Assembly: GCF_017874475.1 (NCBI RefSeq)
Contig: NZ_JAGGLO010000001.1
Location: forward strand, 310,001-374,000
Direction: 5' to 3'
Length of the DNA stretch: 64,000 bases
DNA from: Anaerococcus degeneri
GTDB taxonomy: Bacteria > Bacillota > Clostridia > Tissierellales > Peptoniphilaceae
Of this stretch, positions 7,958 through 15,896 are shown one piece after another (position 1 is the first letter of the stretch; each line of letters begins with the position of its first letter). The notes beneath the pieces were generated by a model. It made no database searches. It was given only the letters and a program-made list of their open reading frames with translations, and had not been told where the DNA came from. The position numbers were made by a program, and so were the translations under genes.

Positions 7958-9382
7958 TTAGGCTGTGTGGATTGATTTTGGTTCTAGATATTCCATCAGA
8001 CCAAATTTTCCGCCTTCCCTGCCTACACCTGATTGCTTGGTGCCACCAAAAGGCAATTCTGGACTTCCTCCATTAGAGTTAAGGTAGACGTCTCCAGCTT
8101 TTATTTGGTAAGCAATTTTTTCTGCTTCTTCTGGATTGCCGAAGACTGCTGATGAAAGACCAAAGTCTACAGCATTAGCCACTTCTATAGCTTCATCCTT
8201 ATCCTTTACTTTAATAATAGCAAGGACAGGTCCAAAAATTTCTTTGTCGTGAATAGCTATTCCTGGTTTTACATCGGTAAAGATTACAGGTTTTACATAA
8301 TAACCTTTGTCGCTTTCTTGAGGGATTTCTCCCTTAAGGAGTTTTGCACCTTCCTTTATTCCTTCTTCTATAAAATCTTTAACTCTATTAAATTGTTTCT
8401 TACCTGCGAGTGTACCAACAACAGTTTTTGGATCATCTGGGTCTCCAACAGGATAGTTATCGTATTGGTTTATGAATTCTTTTATGACTTCGTCGTAAAT
8501 ATCTTCAGTTATGATGGCTCTTGATAGGCAGGAACAGGTTTGACCTACATTTAGGTAAACTCTATTTAATACTTGTTTTACACCCATCTTGATATCTGCT
8601 CCCTTGATAAAAACAGCAGGAGACTTGCCGCCGAGTTCTAGGACTACTTTTTTCGCTGTATTCATTGCGTGTTTGGCTGAAGATGCACCACCAGCTAGGC
8701 TTCCTGTATAAGAAACCATGGCAACTTTTGGATGAGAATTTAAAACATCTCCAACTTGTGCGCCTGAACCTGTAATTAGGTTAAAGACTCCTTTAGGAAG
8801 ACCTATTTCATCAAAGGCTTTGGCGACAAAATATGCAGTCAGAGGTGTATCTGAGGCAGGTTTTTGTACAACTGTACATCCCATAAGAAGGGCAGGGATA
8901 ACTTTCATTATTATTTGGCCCAAAGGATAATTCCAAGGTGTAAGACTTGCCACAACTCCAATTGGCTCCATTCTAACATAGCCGCCATCCATATCAATCC
9001 TGTAGTCGATTTTCCTAGCTTGGTCTATGAAGACATCAACCCTTCTCATTTGCTTATCGAATTGACCAGGTTTTGCAATTTTAATTGGAACACCAAGTTC
9101 GAGTTTTATTGTTTCTATAATTTCGTCCTGGTGGTCCATCATCCATTTCTTAAACTTTTCTATATAAGCAATTCTTTCATCAAGACTTGTCCTAGAAAAA
9201 GTTTTAAAGGCTTCATAAGCAGCTTCAACTGCTTGATTTATTTCTTCTTCACTTGCTTTTGGAACCCTGGCTAGGATCTCACCTGTGGCAGGGTTTTCAA
9301 CCTCAATCCATTTATTGGATTGGCTTTCTTGGTATTTACCATTTATATATAATTTTTCATTGTTAAGTTTTTCAAAATTCAT
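7958..9382 (-). CDS. NAD(P)-dependent aldehyde dehydrogenase
   Basis: 474 residues from the ATG at 9382, which follows aaaggagaag; an in-frame ATG ten codons upstream has no such site. Aldehyde dehydrogenase superfamily: ASLTPWNYPL near residue 142, cofactor-binding K-P-A-S near 170, F-N-L-I-T-G near 201, general-base ELGGKSPAVF near 246 and nucleophile Cys in N-V-G-Q-T-C-S-C near 280. It oxidises an aldehyde to the acid; the closest look is to the broad betaine/aminobutyraldehyde-type group, and the substrate is unknown. It is a single-gene unit with its own terminator, divergent from glmM. Confidence 0.9.
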   Translation of the reverse strand: MNFEKLNNEKLYINGKYQESQSNKWIEVENPATGEILARVPKASEEEINQAVEAAYEAFKTFSRTSLDERIAYIEKFKKWMMDHQDEIIETIKLELGVPIKIAKPGQFDKQMRRVDVFIDQARKIDYRIDMDGGYVRMEPIGVVASLTPWNYPLGQIIMKVIPALLMGCTVVQKPASDTPLTAYFVAKAFDEIGLPKGVFNLITGSGAQVGDVLNSHPKVAMVSYTGSLAGGASSAKHAMNTAKKVVLELGGKSPAVFIKGADIKMGVKQVLNRVYLNVGQTCSCLSRAIITEDIYDEVIKEFINQYDNYPVGDPDDPKTVVGTLAGKKQFNRVKDFIEEGIKEGAKLLKGEIPQESDKGYYVKPVIFTDVKPGIAIHDKEIFGPVLAIIKVKDKDEAIEVANAVDFGLSSAVFGNPEEAEKIAYQIKAGDVYLNSNGGSPELPFGGTKQSGVGREGGKFGLMEYLEPKSIHTA

Positions 9383-9488
9383 ATTCTTCTCCTTTCCTAA
9401 TTTTTTACCCAATTTTTCTCTTTATATATCAAAAGGGTATAATGTTTAAAAATAAAGATTTAAAATTTAGAATTTAAAAGGAGATATT

Positions 9489-10838
9489 ATGAAATATTTT
9501 GGTACAGACGGATTTAGGGGAGAGGCTAATAAAAACCTTAATGTTTACCATGCTTTTAAGATTGGTAGATTTATTGGGGATTATTTTTCAACAAAGAATA
9601 ATGGCCACGGGAAAATCCTTATCGGCAAAGATACAAGAAGGTCTTCTTATATGTTTGAAGATGCTCTATCAGCTGGTATTACCTCATCAGGTTCAAATGC
9701 CCATCTATTACACGTTACACCAACTCCTTCAGTTTCATATATAACAAGGACAGAAGATTTCGACTGTGGAATTATGATCACAGCCAGCCACAATCCTTAC
9801 CACGATAATGGAATTAAGATTATAAATAAAAATGGCGAGAAAATGGAAGATGAATTCCTATATAAACTCGAAGAATATATAGATAGCGATATAGAAGATA
9901 TTGACCTTGCTGTTGGCGAAGACATAGGAAGGACAGTCGACTATATTGGTGGCAGAAATAGGTACATTGCCTATCTAATCCAAACAGTAACCAAATCTTT
10001 TGAAGGAATCAAGGTTGGTCTTGACTGTGCAAATGGTGCAGCCTTTACAATAGCAAAGCCAGTTTACGATGCTCTTGGTGCTGATACTTTTGTAATTAAT
10101 GCCGAACCAAATGGATTTAATATCAATAGGGACGCTGGGTCTACTCATATAGATGGCCTAAGAAAATATGTAGTAGAAAATAAACTTGACCTAGGATTTG
10201 CTTTTGATGGTGATTGTGATAGGTGTATAGCAGTTGATAATGAAGGAAATATTATAGATGGGGATTCCATCCTTTATATCCTAGCAAATTTCATGAAAAA
10301 AGACGGGGCTCTTGATTCAAATACAGTTGTTACAACAGTCATGTCAAATATCGGTCTTTATAAGGTCTTTGATGACCTTGGAATAAAATATGAAAAGACA
10401 GATGTTGGAGATAAAAATGTCCACGACCGTATGTATGAAAAAGATATAGAACTTGGTGGCGAGCAATCAGGCCATATTATTATAAAGAAATTTGCCAACA
10501 CAGGTGATGGTATTCTTACATCGTTAAAGATAATGGAAGCCATGATTGAATCTAAAAATGACCTAAAGAGCTTGGTTCGTGACCTAAAAATATATCCACA
10601 AGTTTTAATTAATGTAAGAGTTAAAGATAAAAATACCGTTTTAGATGATGAAAATGTAAAAAGAAGTGTAGAAAAAATCGAAAAAGATCTCAAAGATTCA
10701 GGCAGGGTCCTAGTACGTAAGTCAGGTACTGAGCCGCTTATTAGAGTTATGGTAGAAGCGGAAACTGAAGAAATTGCAAACAAATCTGCTTTGGAAATTG
10801 TAAATACCATCAAAGAAAACGGCCTTTGTCTTGATTAG
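9489..10838 (+). CDS. glmM: Phosphoglucosamine mutase
   Basis: 449 residues, standard GlmM length. It converts glucosamine-6-phosphate to glucosamine-1-phosphate for UDP-GlcNAc and peptidoglycan synthesis. Visible are the start M-K-Y-F-G-T-D-G-F-R-G, the phosphoserine loop I-T-A-S-H-N-P with Ser100, the metal loop D-G-D-C-D-R near 240, the G-G-E-Q-S-G-H sugar loop near 322 and the phosphate-binding RKSGTEPLIRVM near 412. SD aaaaggaga fixes the start. A TATAAT box lies at 9438-9443. The following small gene overlaps its end by 8 bases. Confidence 0.96.
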   Translation: MKYFGTDGFRGEANKNLNVYHAFKIGRFIGDYFSTKNNGHGKILIGKDTRRSSYMFEDALSAGITSSGSNAHLLHVTPTPSVSYITRTEDFDCGIMITASHNPYHDNGIKIINKNGEKMEDEFLYKLEEYIDSDIEDIDLAVGEDIGRTVDYIGGRNRYIAYLIQTVTKSFEGIKVGLDCANGAAFTIAKPVYDALGADTFVINAEPNGFNINRDAGSTHIDGLRKYVVENKLDLGFAFDGDCDRCIAVDNEGNIIDGDSILYILANFMKKDGALDSNTVVTTVMSNIGLYKVFDDLGIKYEKTDVGDKNVHDRMYEKDIELGGEQSGHIIIKKFANTGDGILTSLKIMEAMIESKNDLKSLVRDLKIYPQVLINVRVKDKNTVLDDENVKRSVEKIEKDLKDSGRVLVRKSGTEPLIRVMVEAETEEIANKSALEIVNTIKENGLCLD

Positions 10839-11148
10839 AGATTGTAAAAGTGGAAGAGAGATAGATATAAGGGAAAGCTTCCTTATAGTAAAGGGAAAAG
10901 TCTATGCTAGGGAGTCTTATATTTCCTTTGATACATCTAGGCTTAAGGCTTATCCGCCTGTTGTGTATTACGATAGGGAAGACGAATACCTTGGAAGCTT
11001 TGAAGAAGAGGGCCTATATGAATTTTCTGACATAGAAGATGATCTTTTATCTTATAGTGATTATTGCTTTTCCAACCATGATTTAGATGACTTAAGGGTC
11101 TTACTTGTTAAAAAAAGAGAAGAATTTGTAAAAAAACTTATAAAATAA
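10831..11148 (+). CDS. Small acidic protein of unknown function
   Basis: 105 residues if started at the TTG that overlaps the glmM end by 8 bases. There is no internal Met and no good ribosome site, so the start is uncertain and translational coupling to glmM is likely. The protein is rich in Asp, Glu, Tyr and Ser (for example D-R-E-D-E-Y-L-G-S-F-E-E-E-G) with a basic C-terminal helix ending L-I-K. No known domain is recognised. It fills the gap between glmM and the rpmG promoter without a stop, which supports it being coding. Confidence 0.55.
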   Translation: MIRDCKSGREIDIRESFLIVKGKVYARESYISFDTSRLKAYPPVVYYDREDEYLGSFEEEGLYEFSDIEDDLLSYSDYCFSNHDLDDLRVLLVKKREEFVKKLIK

Positions 11149-11159
11149 GAGATTAAGTG

Positions 11160-11188
11160 TTGACAAGTATAGACTTAGAGGGTAATAT
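11160..11188 (+). promoter_or_regulatory. Promoter of rpmG-secE-nusG
   Basis: TTGACA (11160-11165), 17-bp spacer, TAATAT (11183-11188). It lies 46 nt before the rpmG start. Confidence 0.7.
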
Positions 11189-11234
11189 AGATGATTGTAT
11201 GGAAGTATCCGTATAGACAAATAGGAGGTGTTTT

Positions 11235-11384
11235 ATGAGAGTAAAAGTTAAATTAGAATGCACAGAATGCAAAAACAGAAACTATGATACAACAAAAAAC
11301 AAAACAAATCATAGCGAGAGAATTGAGCTTAAAAAATACTGCCCATTCTGCAAAAAACACACAGTTCATAAAGAAACAAGGTAG
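11235..11384 (+). CDS. rpmG: 50S ribosomal protein L33
   Basis: 49 residues beginning [12 protein letters not shown]. Two CxxC pairs (C-T-E-C near 9-12 and C-P-F-C near 36-39) make this the zinc-binding form of L33. SD aggaggt precedes the ATG. Its place immediately before secE and nusG is the common Firmicutes order. Being zinc-type, it is not the Zur-induced zinc-free paralogue. Confidence 0.95.
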   Translation: MRVKVKLECTECKNRNYDTTKNKTNHSERIELKKYCPFCKKHTVHKETR

Positions 11385-11392
11385 GAGATTAA

Positions 11393-11575
11393 ATGGCTAA
11401 GAAAAAAGATTCTTTCTTCTCAGGAGTTAGCAAAGAATTCAAAAAAATCCAATGGCCTGTCAAGAAGATTACTTTAGAGTACACTCTATTAGTAATCGCC
11501 ATCAGTGCAGCTACAGCAGTTGCAATCTGGGGACTTGATAAGATATTCCATTTCCTACTTTCAACAATAATGTAG
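11393..11575 (+). CDS. secE: Preprotein translocase subunit SecE
   Basis: 60 residues, the short single-helix form of Gram-positive bacteria. An amphipathic segment F-S-G-V-S-K-E-F-K-K-I-Q-W-P (residues 9-22) with the conserved W-P is followed by one membrane helix (about 30-52). It clamps SecY in the membrane. SD taggag. nusG begins 7 nt after the stop. Confidence 0.93.
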   Translation: MAKKKDSFFSGVSKEFKKIQWPVKKITLEYTLLVIAISAATAVAIWGLDKIFHFLLSTIM

Positions 11576-11582
11576 GTGGACA

Positions 11583-12167
11583 ATGACTGATTCTTTAAAC
11601 TTTGAAGCAAATAAAGAAGAAGAAAAGGAAGCTTTATTAACCGAGATAGAAAAAAATGCTAGATGGTATGTAGTACACACCTATACTGGATATGAAAATA
11701 GGGTTGCTGATAAAATTCAAATGATGATTGATAATGAGCAAAACCCTGACATTGTAGATGTGACTGTACCAACAGAAGAGTATGTCGAGGTTAAGAACAA
11801 CGAAAAGAAAGTAAAGACTAGAAAGTTATTTCCTGGTTATGTAATGGTCAAAATGAACGTTACAAGTAAGTCTTGGTATATAATAAGAAATACCCAAGGC
11901 GTTACTGGTTTTGTTGGCCCTGACGGGGATCCAGTTCCATTAACAAAAGCTGAAGTTAGAAAATTCGGTGTTAAGGAAAAAGAGCCTGTATTTAATATCA
12001 ATGTAAAACCAGGCGATGACGTAAATATCATTGCAGGCCCATTCAAAGACTTCGTTGCAAAAATCGAAGAAATCGACATGGAAAAGGGCAATATCAAAGC
12101 ATATGTAGATATGTTTGGTCGTGACACATTAATAGACCTAGAATTCAGTGATATAGAAGAAATTTAG
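11583..12167 (+). CDS. nusG: Transcription elongation/termination factor NusG
   Basis: 194 residues. The NGN domain begins near residue 26 with A-R-W-Y-V-V-H-T-Y-T-G-Y-E and contains FPGYVMVKM and GVTGFVG; the C-terminal KOW domain starts P-G-D-D-V-N-I-I-A-G-P-F near 143. NusG binds RNA polymerase and links it to Rho or the ribosome; rho is also in this window. A 25-residue acidic N-terminal extension precedes the NGN domain. SD aggtgga overlaps the secE stop. Confidence 0.96.
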   Translation: MTDSLNFEANKEEEKEALLTEIEKNARWYVVHTYTGYENRVADKIQMMIDNEQNPDIVDVTVPTEEYVEVKNNEKKVKTRKLFPGYVMVKMNVTSKSWYIIRNTQGVTGFVGPDGDPVPLTKAEVRKFGVKEKEPVFNINVKPGDDVNIIAGPFKDFVAKIEEIDMEKGNIKAYVDMFGRDTLIDLEFSDIEEI

Positions 12168-12181
12168 CACTGTCAAAAGCA

Positions 12182-12207
12182 GTGGGAGGGGAAACCCGAA
12201 TCACCAC
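12182..12207 (+). promoter_or_regulatory. L1-binding mRNA motif before rplK
   Basis: GTGG-GA-[GGGgaaaCCC]-GAATCA-CCAC folds into a short outer stem with an asymmetric internal loop and an inner hairpin, ending next to the rplK ribosome site aaggagg. The GTGGGAG...CCAC layout copies the L1 site of 23S rRNA (helices 76-77), where L1 is known to bind and, in mRNA, to repress rplK-rplA translation. Confidence 0.65.
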
Positions 12208-12220
12208 AAGGAGGTAAATT

Positions 12221-12649
12221 ATGGCAGAAAAAGAAATAAAAGCGATAGTAAAATTACAAGTACCAGCAGGAGCTGCATCACCAGCGCCACCAGTAGGAAC
12301 CGCACTAGGTCCTCACGGAATCAACATTATGGAATTCGTTCAAGCATTTAATGCTAAGACAGCTGACCAAGCTGGAATGATTATACCGGTTGAAATGACT
12401 ATTTATGCGGATAGAACATTCAAATTTATAACAAAAACACCACCAGCACCAGTATTAATCAAAAAAGCTATCAACCTAGCAAAAGGTTCAGGTGAACCAA
12501 ACAAAAAAAAGGTTGGATCAATTAAAAGAAGCCAACTTGAAGAAATTGCTAAGACTAAGATGGAAGATCTTAACGCTGCAAGCCTAGAAGCTGCAGTAAG
12601 CATGATAGCAGGAACAGCAAGAAGTATGGGAGTCACTGTAGAAGATTAG
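12221..12649 (+). CDS. rplK: 50S ribosomal protein L11
   Basis: 142 residues. The N-terminal domain has the proline-rich [20 protein letters not shown] motif (thiostrepton/stringent-factor region) and the C-terminal RNA-binding domain has [11 protein letters not shown] and A-G-T-A-R-S-M-G-V. It binds the GTPase-associated centre of 23S rRNA. SD aaggagg. Followed by rplA after a second L1-site mimic. Confidence 0.97.
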   Translation: MAEKEIKAIVKLQVPAGAASPAPPVGTALGPHGINIMEFVQAFNAKTADQAGMIIPVEMTIYADRTFKFITKTPPAPVLIKKAINLAKGSGEPNKKKVGSIKRSQLEEIAKTKMEDLNAASLEAAVSMIAGTARSMGVTVED

Positions 12650-12673
12650 TGGGAGAGTTTACTCGTTTACCAC
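12649..12673 (+). promoter_or_regulatory. L1-binding mRNA motif before rplA
   Basis: GTGG-GA-[GAGtttaCTC]-GTTTA-CCAC has the same layout as the motif before rplK, but the inner stem is changed on both strands so pairing is kept. It starts in the rplK stop codon and ends at the aggaggt ribosome site of rplA. Autogenous control by L1 is inferred. Confidence 0.65.
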
Positions 12674-12685
12674 AGGAGGTATTAA

Positions 12686-13399
12686 ATGGCTAAAAGAGGA
12701 AAAAAATATTTAGAATCAAAAGCTTCATATGATTCTACAAAAGAATATGAATTAAACGAAGCACTTGAAATTGTTGAGAGAAATGCAAAGGCAAAATTTG
12801 ATGAAACTGTTGAAATTCACTTCAACCTTGGCGTTGACAGCAGACACGCTGACCAACAAGTTAGGGGTACAGTAATTTTGCCACACGGTACAGGTAAGGT
12901 ACAAAGAGTACTTGCTTTCGTAAAAGACGACAGAATAGACGAAGCTCTTGCAGCAGGAGCTGACTATGCAGGTAATGAAGAATACGCTGAAAAGATCCAA
13001 AAAGATGGTTGGTTAGACTTCGACGTTGTAATAGCTACACCAGACATGATGGCTACAGTAGGTAGACTTGGTAGGGTACTTGGTCCACAAGGCCTAATGC
13101 CAAACCCAAAAACTGGAACAGTTACAAACGACGTTAAACAAGCTATCGAAGACATCAAAGCAGGTAAGGTTGAGTATAGAACAGACAAGGCTAACTTAGT
13201 CCACGTTCCAGCTGGTAAGGTATCTTTCGGAGTTGAAAAACTTTCTGAAAACATCAAAGCTCTAGTTGGAGAGGTTGTAAAGGCTAAACCTGCAGCAGCA
13301 AAAGGTAAGTATATTAAATCAATCACAGTAGCATCAACAATGGGACCTGGTGTAAAATTACAAGCAGGTAGAGCAAGCGAATTAGTTGAAACAAAATAA
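12686..13399 (+). CDS. rplA: 50S ribosomal protein L1
   Basis: 237 residues. L1 signatures are [13 protein letters not shown] near 39, [11 protein letters not shown] near 61, the [15 protein letters not shown] loop near 131 and the F-G-V-E-K-L-S-E-N segment near 184. It forms the L1 stalk that moves E-site tRNA. L1 is also the known repressor of its own operon, and motifs matching its rRNA site stand before both rplK and rplA. SD aggaggt. Confidence 0.97.
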   Translation: MAKRGKKYLESKASYDSTKEYELNEALEIVERNAKAKFDETVEIHFNLGVDSRHADQQVRGTVILPHGTGKVQRVLAFVKDDRIDEALAAGADYAGNEEYAEKIQKDGWLDFDVVIATPDMMATVGRLGRVLGPQGLMPNPKTGTVTNDVKQAIEDIKAGKVEYRTDKANLVHVPAGKVSFGVEKLSENIKALVGEVVKAKPAAAKGKYIKSITVASTMGPGVKLQAGRASELVETK

Positions 13400-13439
13400 T
13401 TTGCATTTTTGCTAGATTGATTGTATAATATAAAAGTCA

Positions 13440-13563
13440 AATAAACAGGCTACCAAAGACTACGCAGACAGAAATGTTTAATTATTGCGTATAGGTGGGA
13501 GAAATTAACTACATCCCCACCGATGTAGGCACTATTAGAGTGTCTATGAAAGTGGGGTTTTTA
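13440..13563 (+). promoter_or_regulatory. Ribosomal protein L10 leader with attenuator
   Basis: The leader before rplJ has the conserved element taccaaagactacgcaga (13450-13469). GGTGGG (13494-13499) can pair with CCCACC (13516-13521); the overlapping CCCCAC (13515-13520) can instead pair with GTGGGG (13552-13557), followed by TTTTT. The two pairings exclude each other, as expected of the L10(L12)4-controlled attenuator found in Firmicutes. Confidence 0.85.
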
Positions 13564-13595
13564 TATACCTACCATTAGCCTTAGGAGGTGAAAAA

Positions 13596-14144
13596 GTGAG
13601 CGAAAAAGCTATAGCAGCTAAACAGTTGATAGTCAACGAAATCAAAGAAAAAATCGAAGGTTCACAATCAGTGACACTTGTAGGTTTTAACGGTATGGAC
13701 GTTAAGGAAATCACAGACCTACGTGATAAATTCAGAGAAAAAGAAGCTGAATACAAAGTGTACAAAAATACAATGATGAGATTTGCTTTCCAAGAACTAG
13801 GCTACGATGAATTAATCGAAGAACTAAAAGGAGCAAACGCACTAGTATTTTCTAAACACGACCTTGTAGATGGTCCAAAGATCGCAGTTGACTACAGAAA
13901 AGAAAACGAAAAAAACGAAGAAAAATTAGTTTTAAAAGCAGGTATTGTTGAAGGTAAGTATCAAAATAGCCAACAAATGATGGCAATAGCTACATTACCA
14001 GCTACAGAAGTTCTACACTCTATGCTTGCAAATGTATTACAAGCACCAATCAGAACTCTTGCAGGAGATCTTAATAACACAATATCTAAACTTGCAATTG
14101 CCCTTAATGAAGTGGCAAGCAAAAAAGAAAACGAAGCAGCATAA
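13596..14144 (+). CDS. rplJ: 50S ribosomal protein L10
   Basis: 182 residues from a GTG start preceded by ttaggaggtg. Typical N-terminus (AAKQLIVNEIKEKIEGSQS, then V-T-L-V-G-F-N-G-M-D-V) and the K-N-T-M-M-R-F-A sequence near 52. The C-terminal alpha-helix binds L7/L12 dimers to form the stalk. Under control of the L10 leader and followed by rplL. Confidence 0.97.
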   Translation: MSEKAIAAKQLIVNEIKEKIEGSQSVTLVGFNGMDVKEITDLRDKFREKEAEYKVYKNTMMRFAFQELGYDELIEELKGANALVFSKHDLVDGPKIAVDYRKENEKNEEKLVLKAGIVEGKYQNSQQMMAIATLPATEVLHSMLANVLQAPIRTLAGDLNNTISKLAIALNEVASKKENEAA

Positions 14145-14177
14145 TAAAATAATATTAAAAATTTAAGGAGAATTAAA

Positions 14178-14561
14178 ATGGCATCAGAAAAAGTAACAAA
14201 CTTATTAGAAGAAATTAAAAATCTTACAGTTCTTGAACTTTCAGAACTAGTTAAAGCAATCGAAGAAGAATTTGACGTATCTGCTCAAGCAGCAGTAGCA
14301 GTAGCAGCTCCAGTAGCAGGCGGAGCAGCTGGTGAAGCAGCAGCAGAAAAGACAGAATTCGACGTAGTTCTTAAATCAGCTGGACAATCAAAAATCAACG
14401 TAATCAAAGTTGTTAAAGACGTAGCTGGTCTTGGACTAAAAGAAGCTAAGGCTCTAGTTGACGGAGCTCCAGGCAACGTTCTTGAAGGCGTAGCAAAAGA
14501 CAAAGCTGAAGAAGTTAAAGCTGCTCTTGAAGAAGCAGGCGCTGAAGTAGAATTAGCATAA
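14178..14561 (+). CDS. rplL: 50S ribosomal protein L7/L12
   Basis: 127 residues: N-terminal dimer domain, an Ala/Gly-rich hinge (about residues 36-57) and the C-terminal factor-binding domain [20 protein letters not shown]...[14 protein letters not shown]. It recruits translational GTPases. SD taaggag. A terminator follows directly. Confidence 0.97.
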   Translation: MASEKVTNLLEEIKNLTVLELSELVKAIEEEFDVSAQAAVAVAAPVAGGAAGEAAAEKTEFDVVLKSAGQSKINVIKVVKDVAGLGLKEAKALVDGAPGNVLEGVAKDKAEEVKAALEEAGAEVELA

Positions 14562-14592
14562 GCTTATAAAAATCACTAGGTTTATCCTAGTC

Positions 14593-14624
14593 AAACCTCC
14601 TAGTTTTCACTGGGAGGTTTTTTT
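14593..14624 (+). terminator. Intrinsic terminator of the rplJL operon
   Basis: AACCTCCTAGT pairs with ACTGGGAGGTT (one G-U) around TTTC, followed by seven T. Confidence 0.88.
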
Positions 14625-14749
14625 ATGGCCATTTGCCTATAATTAAAACTAAAAATATCTAATTTTATCGTTGATTTAATATTTAAAGAGCGATAGTTTT
14701 TAGGAAATATTCTTATTATTATGTATTAATTTTATTTTACTATAATAGT

Positions 14750-14797
14750 TGATAATCATTCCCAATGTTGACAAATAGACATTTTGACGTATATTAT
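14750..14797 (+). promoter_or_regulatory. Promoter of the Fur/PerR-family gene with an adjoining Fur-box-like dyad
   Basis: TTGACA (14768-14773), 18-bp spacer, TATTAT (14792-14797). Directly upstream, TGATAATCATTCCCA (14750-14764) keeps the whole left half and most of the right half of a 7-1-7 Fur-family box (TGATAATnATTATCA). Autoregulation is inferred. Confidence 0.55.
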
Positions 14798-14820
14798 TAG
14801 CTAGAAAGGTGTGGGAAGAT

Positions 14821-15264
14821 ATGCACGATTTAATAGAAAGTTTAAGGGACTGTGATTCCGATAAAAGAATAAATACACTTAAAAAAATCCTTCAAGATAA
14901 AAAAATAAGGGTTTCTCACCAAAGACTTTTGATTTTGGATTATTTAATAACCCATCCTATCCACCCAACAGCTGACAAGATTTATAAAGACCTTATGGAA
15001 AAAGATCCAGTTATAAGTCAAGCAACTGTATATAACAGCTTGAATTTATTCGTATCTCATAATCTTGTAAAAGAGCTAGATTTCAATATGGCATCAAAAA
15101 GATACGAATTTAAAAGGCCAAGCCATGGTCATTTTATTTGTGATTCTTGTGGCAAAATCGAGGATTTAGAAATTCTTGAAATCGAAAAACCTGCCATGCT
15201 AAAAGATTATACAATAGACACTACTGAAGTAATCTACAGGGGAATATGCCCTGATTGTAAGTAA
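14821..15264 (+). CDS. Fur-family metal-dependent repressor (PerR-like)
   Basis: 147 residues from the ATG at 14821, which sits 9 nt after aaaggtg; an in-frame GTG at 14809 has no ribosome site. Winged-helix DNA-binding domain with R-V-S-H-Q-R-L-L-I-L-D-Y-L and SQATVYNSLNLF recognition helix, then the metal domain with H-G-H-F-I-C-D-S-C-G-K-I-E-D. Structural zinc is held by CDSC and the C-terminal CPDC. The residue matching the peroxide-sensing Asp of PerR is Glu here (R-Y-E-F), so PerR versus Fur assignment is open. A hairpin terminator follows. Confidence 0.85.
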   Translation: MHDLIESLRDCDSDKRINTLKKILQDKKIRVSHQRLLILDYLITHPIHPTADKIYKDLMEKDPVISQATVYNSLNLFVSHNLVKELDFNMASKRYEFKRPSHGHFICDSCGKIEDLEILEIEKPAMLKDYTIDTTEVIYRGICPDCK

Positions 15265-15271
15265 TAAATTT

Positions 15272-15293
15272 AGCGTTTTTTAACGCTTTTTTT
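15272..15293 (+). terminator. Intrinsic terminator after the Fur-family gene
   Basis: Short stem AGCGTT/AACGCT followed by TTTTTTT. Confidence 0.7.
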
Positions 15294-15312
15294 ATTTGTA
15301 AAAAGGAGAAAA

Positions 15313-15636
15313 ACGAAAAAAATTATATCATATTTACCAGGTCTCGCCTTGGCTCTGGTAATTGCTTTTATCGCACAATTTATAGAAAATATCCTACCAA
15401 AACACTTGATAGGCGGATCAGTCATCGCTTTATTTATAGGAATGTTTTTAAACACAATAATTGATACAGAAAAAAATTTAAAATCAGGAATCACCTTCAC
15501 ATCCAAAAGGCTTTTAAAATTTGTAATTATTCTTTTTGGGGCAAGCCTCAATATTAGTATAGTTTTAAATGTAGATAGATTGTCGCTATAGTAGTAATTT
15601 ATTTTATGGGATTGGTATAGAGGAAACCTTCGGGTT
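15313..15636 (+). pseudogene. Remnant of a YeiH-family (putative sulfate exporter) membrane protein gene
   Basis: After a perfect ribosome site (aaaggag, 15303-15309) the codon where ATG is expected is ACG (15313), followed by a clean YeiH-type N-terminus (K-K-I-I-S-Y-L-P-G-L-A-L-A, then HLIGGSVIALFIGMFLN and L-L-K-F-V-I-I-L-F-G-A-S-L-N). The frame stops at 15591 after about 92 codons, where the family normally runs to 330 or more. In another frame, 15576-15614 reads V-A-I-V-V-I-Y-F-M-G-L-V-stop, like a final membrane helix, so an internal deletion with frameshift is likely. A terminator (15621-15646) still follows. Confidence 0.75.
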
Positions 15637-15646
15637 TCTTTTTTTA
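15621..15646 (+). terminator. Intrinsic terminator after the yeiH remnant
   Basis: GAAACC/GGGTTTC stem with a TTC loop and a long T-run (TTTTTTTT). Its retention suggests the gene decayed recently. Confidence 0.75.
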
Positions 15647-15693
15647 TTGAAAAATTTGGAAAAAAATAGTCCCTATAAAGGGCAAATAAAAAA

Positions 15694-15769
15694 TGGAGCC
15701 GCTTCCCGGAATTGAACCGAGGACCTCTTCCTTACCATGGAAGCGCTCTACCTACTGAGCTAAAGCGGC
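15694..15769 (-). tRNA. tRNA-Thr (anticodon GGT)
   Basis: 76 nt on the minus strand with encoded CCA. Acceptor GCCGCTT pairs with AAGCGGC; D arm has AGCTCAGTAGGTAGAGC; anticodon stem CTTCC/GGAAG encloses the loop A-T-GGT-A-A; T arm has GGTTCAATTCC. It reads ACC and ACU. Opposed to tuf, with about 130 bp between them. Confidence 0.97.
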
Positions 15770-15826
15770 ACACTTTAAATTATACGAGCTAAAAAAAATT
15801 TTTCAAGTAAATAAAATAAATAAATT

Positions 15827-15867
15827 TTAACAAATTAATAGAATTTTTTATTATATTATGGTAAAAT
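15827..15867 (+). promoter_or_regulatory. Probable tuf promoter region
   Basis: TTAACA (15827-15832), 16-bp spacer, TATTAT (15849-15854); a TGGTAAAAT extended -10 at 15859-15867 is an alternative. The rest of the 127-bp tRNA-tuf gap is A/T-rich and holds nothing else I can name. Confidence 0.4.
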
Positions 15868-15896
15868 AATGTATATGAGTACATTAGGAGGATTTA

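Noticed and set aside
9383-9412. Upstream ATG extending the aldehyde dehydrogenase by ten residues
   Set aside because: The extension contains the aaaggag ribosome site of the downstream ATG and resembles no family N-terminus.
10358-10813. 151-codon open frame opposite glmM
   Set aside because: Antisense shadow of a clear gene, Ser-rich and without a start signal.
14809-14820. GTG start four codons upstream for the Fur-family gene
   Set aside because: The aaaggtg ribosome site overlaps this GTG and is properly spaced only for the ATG at 14821.
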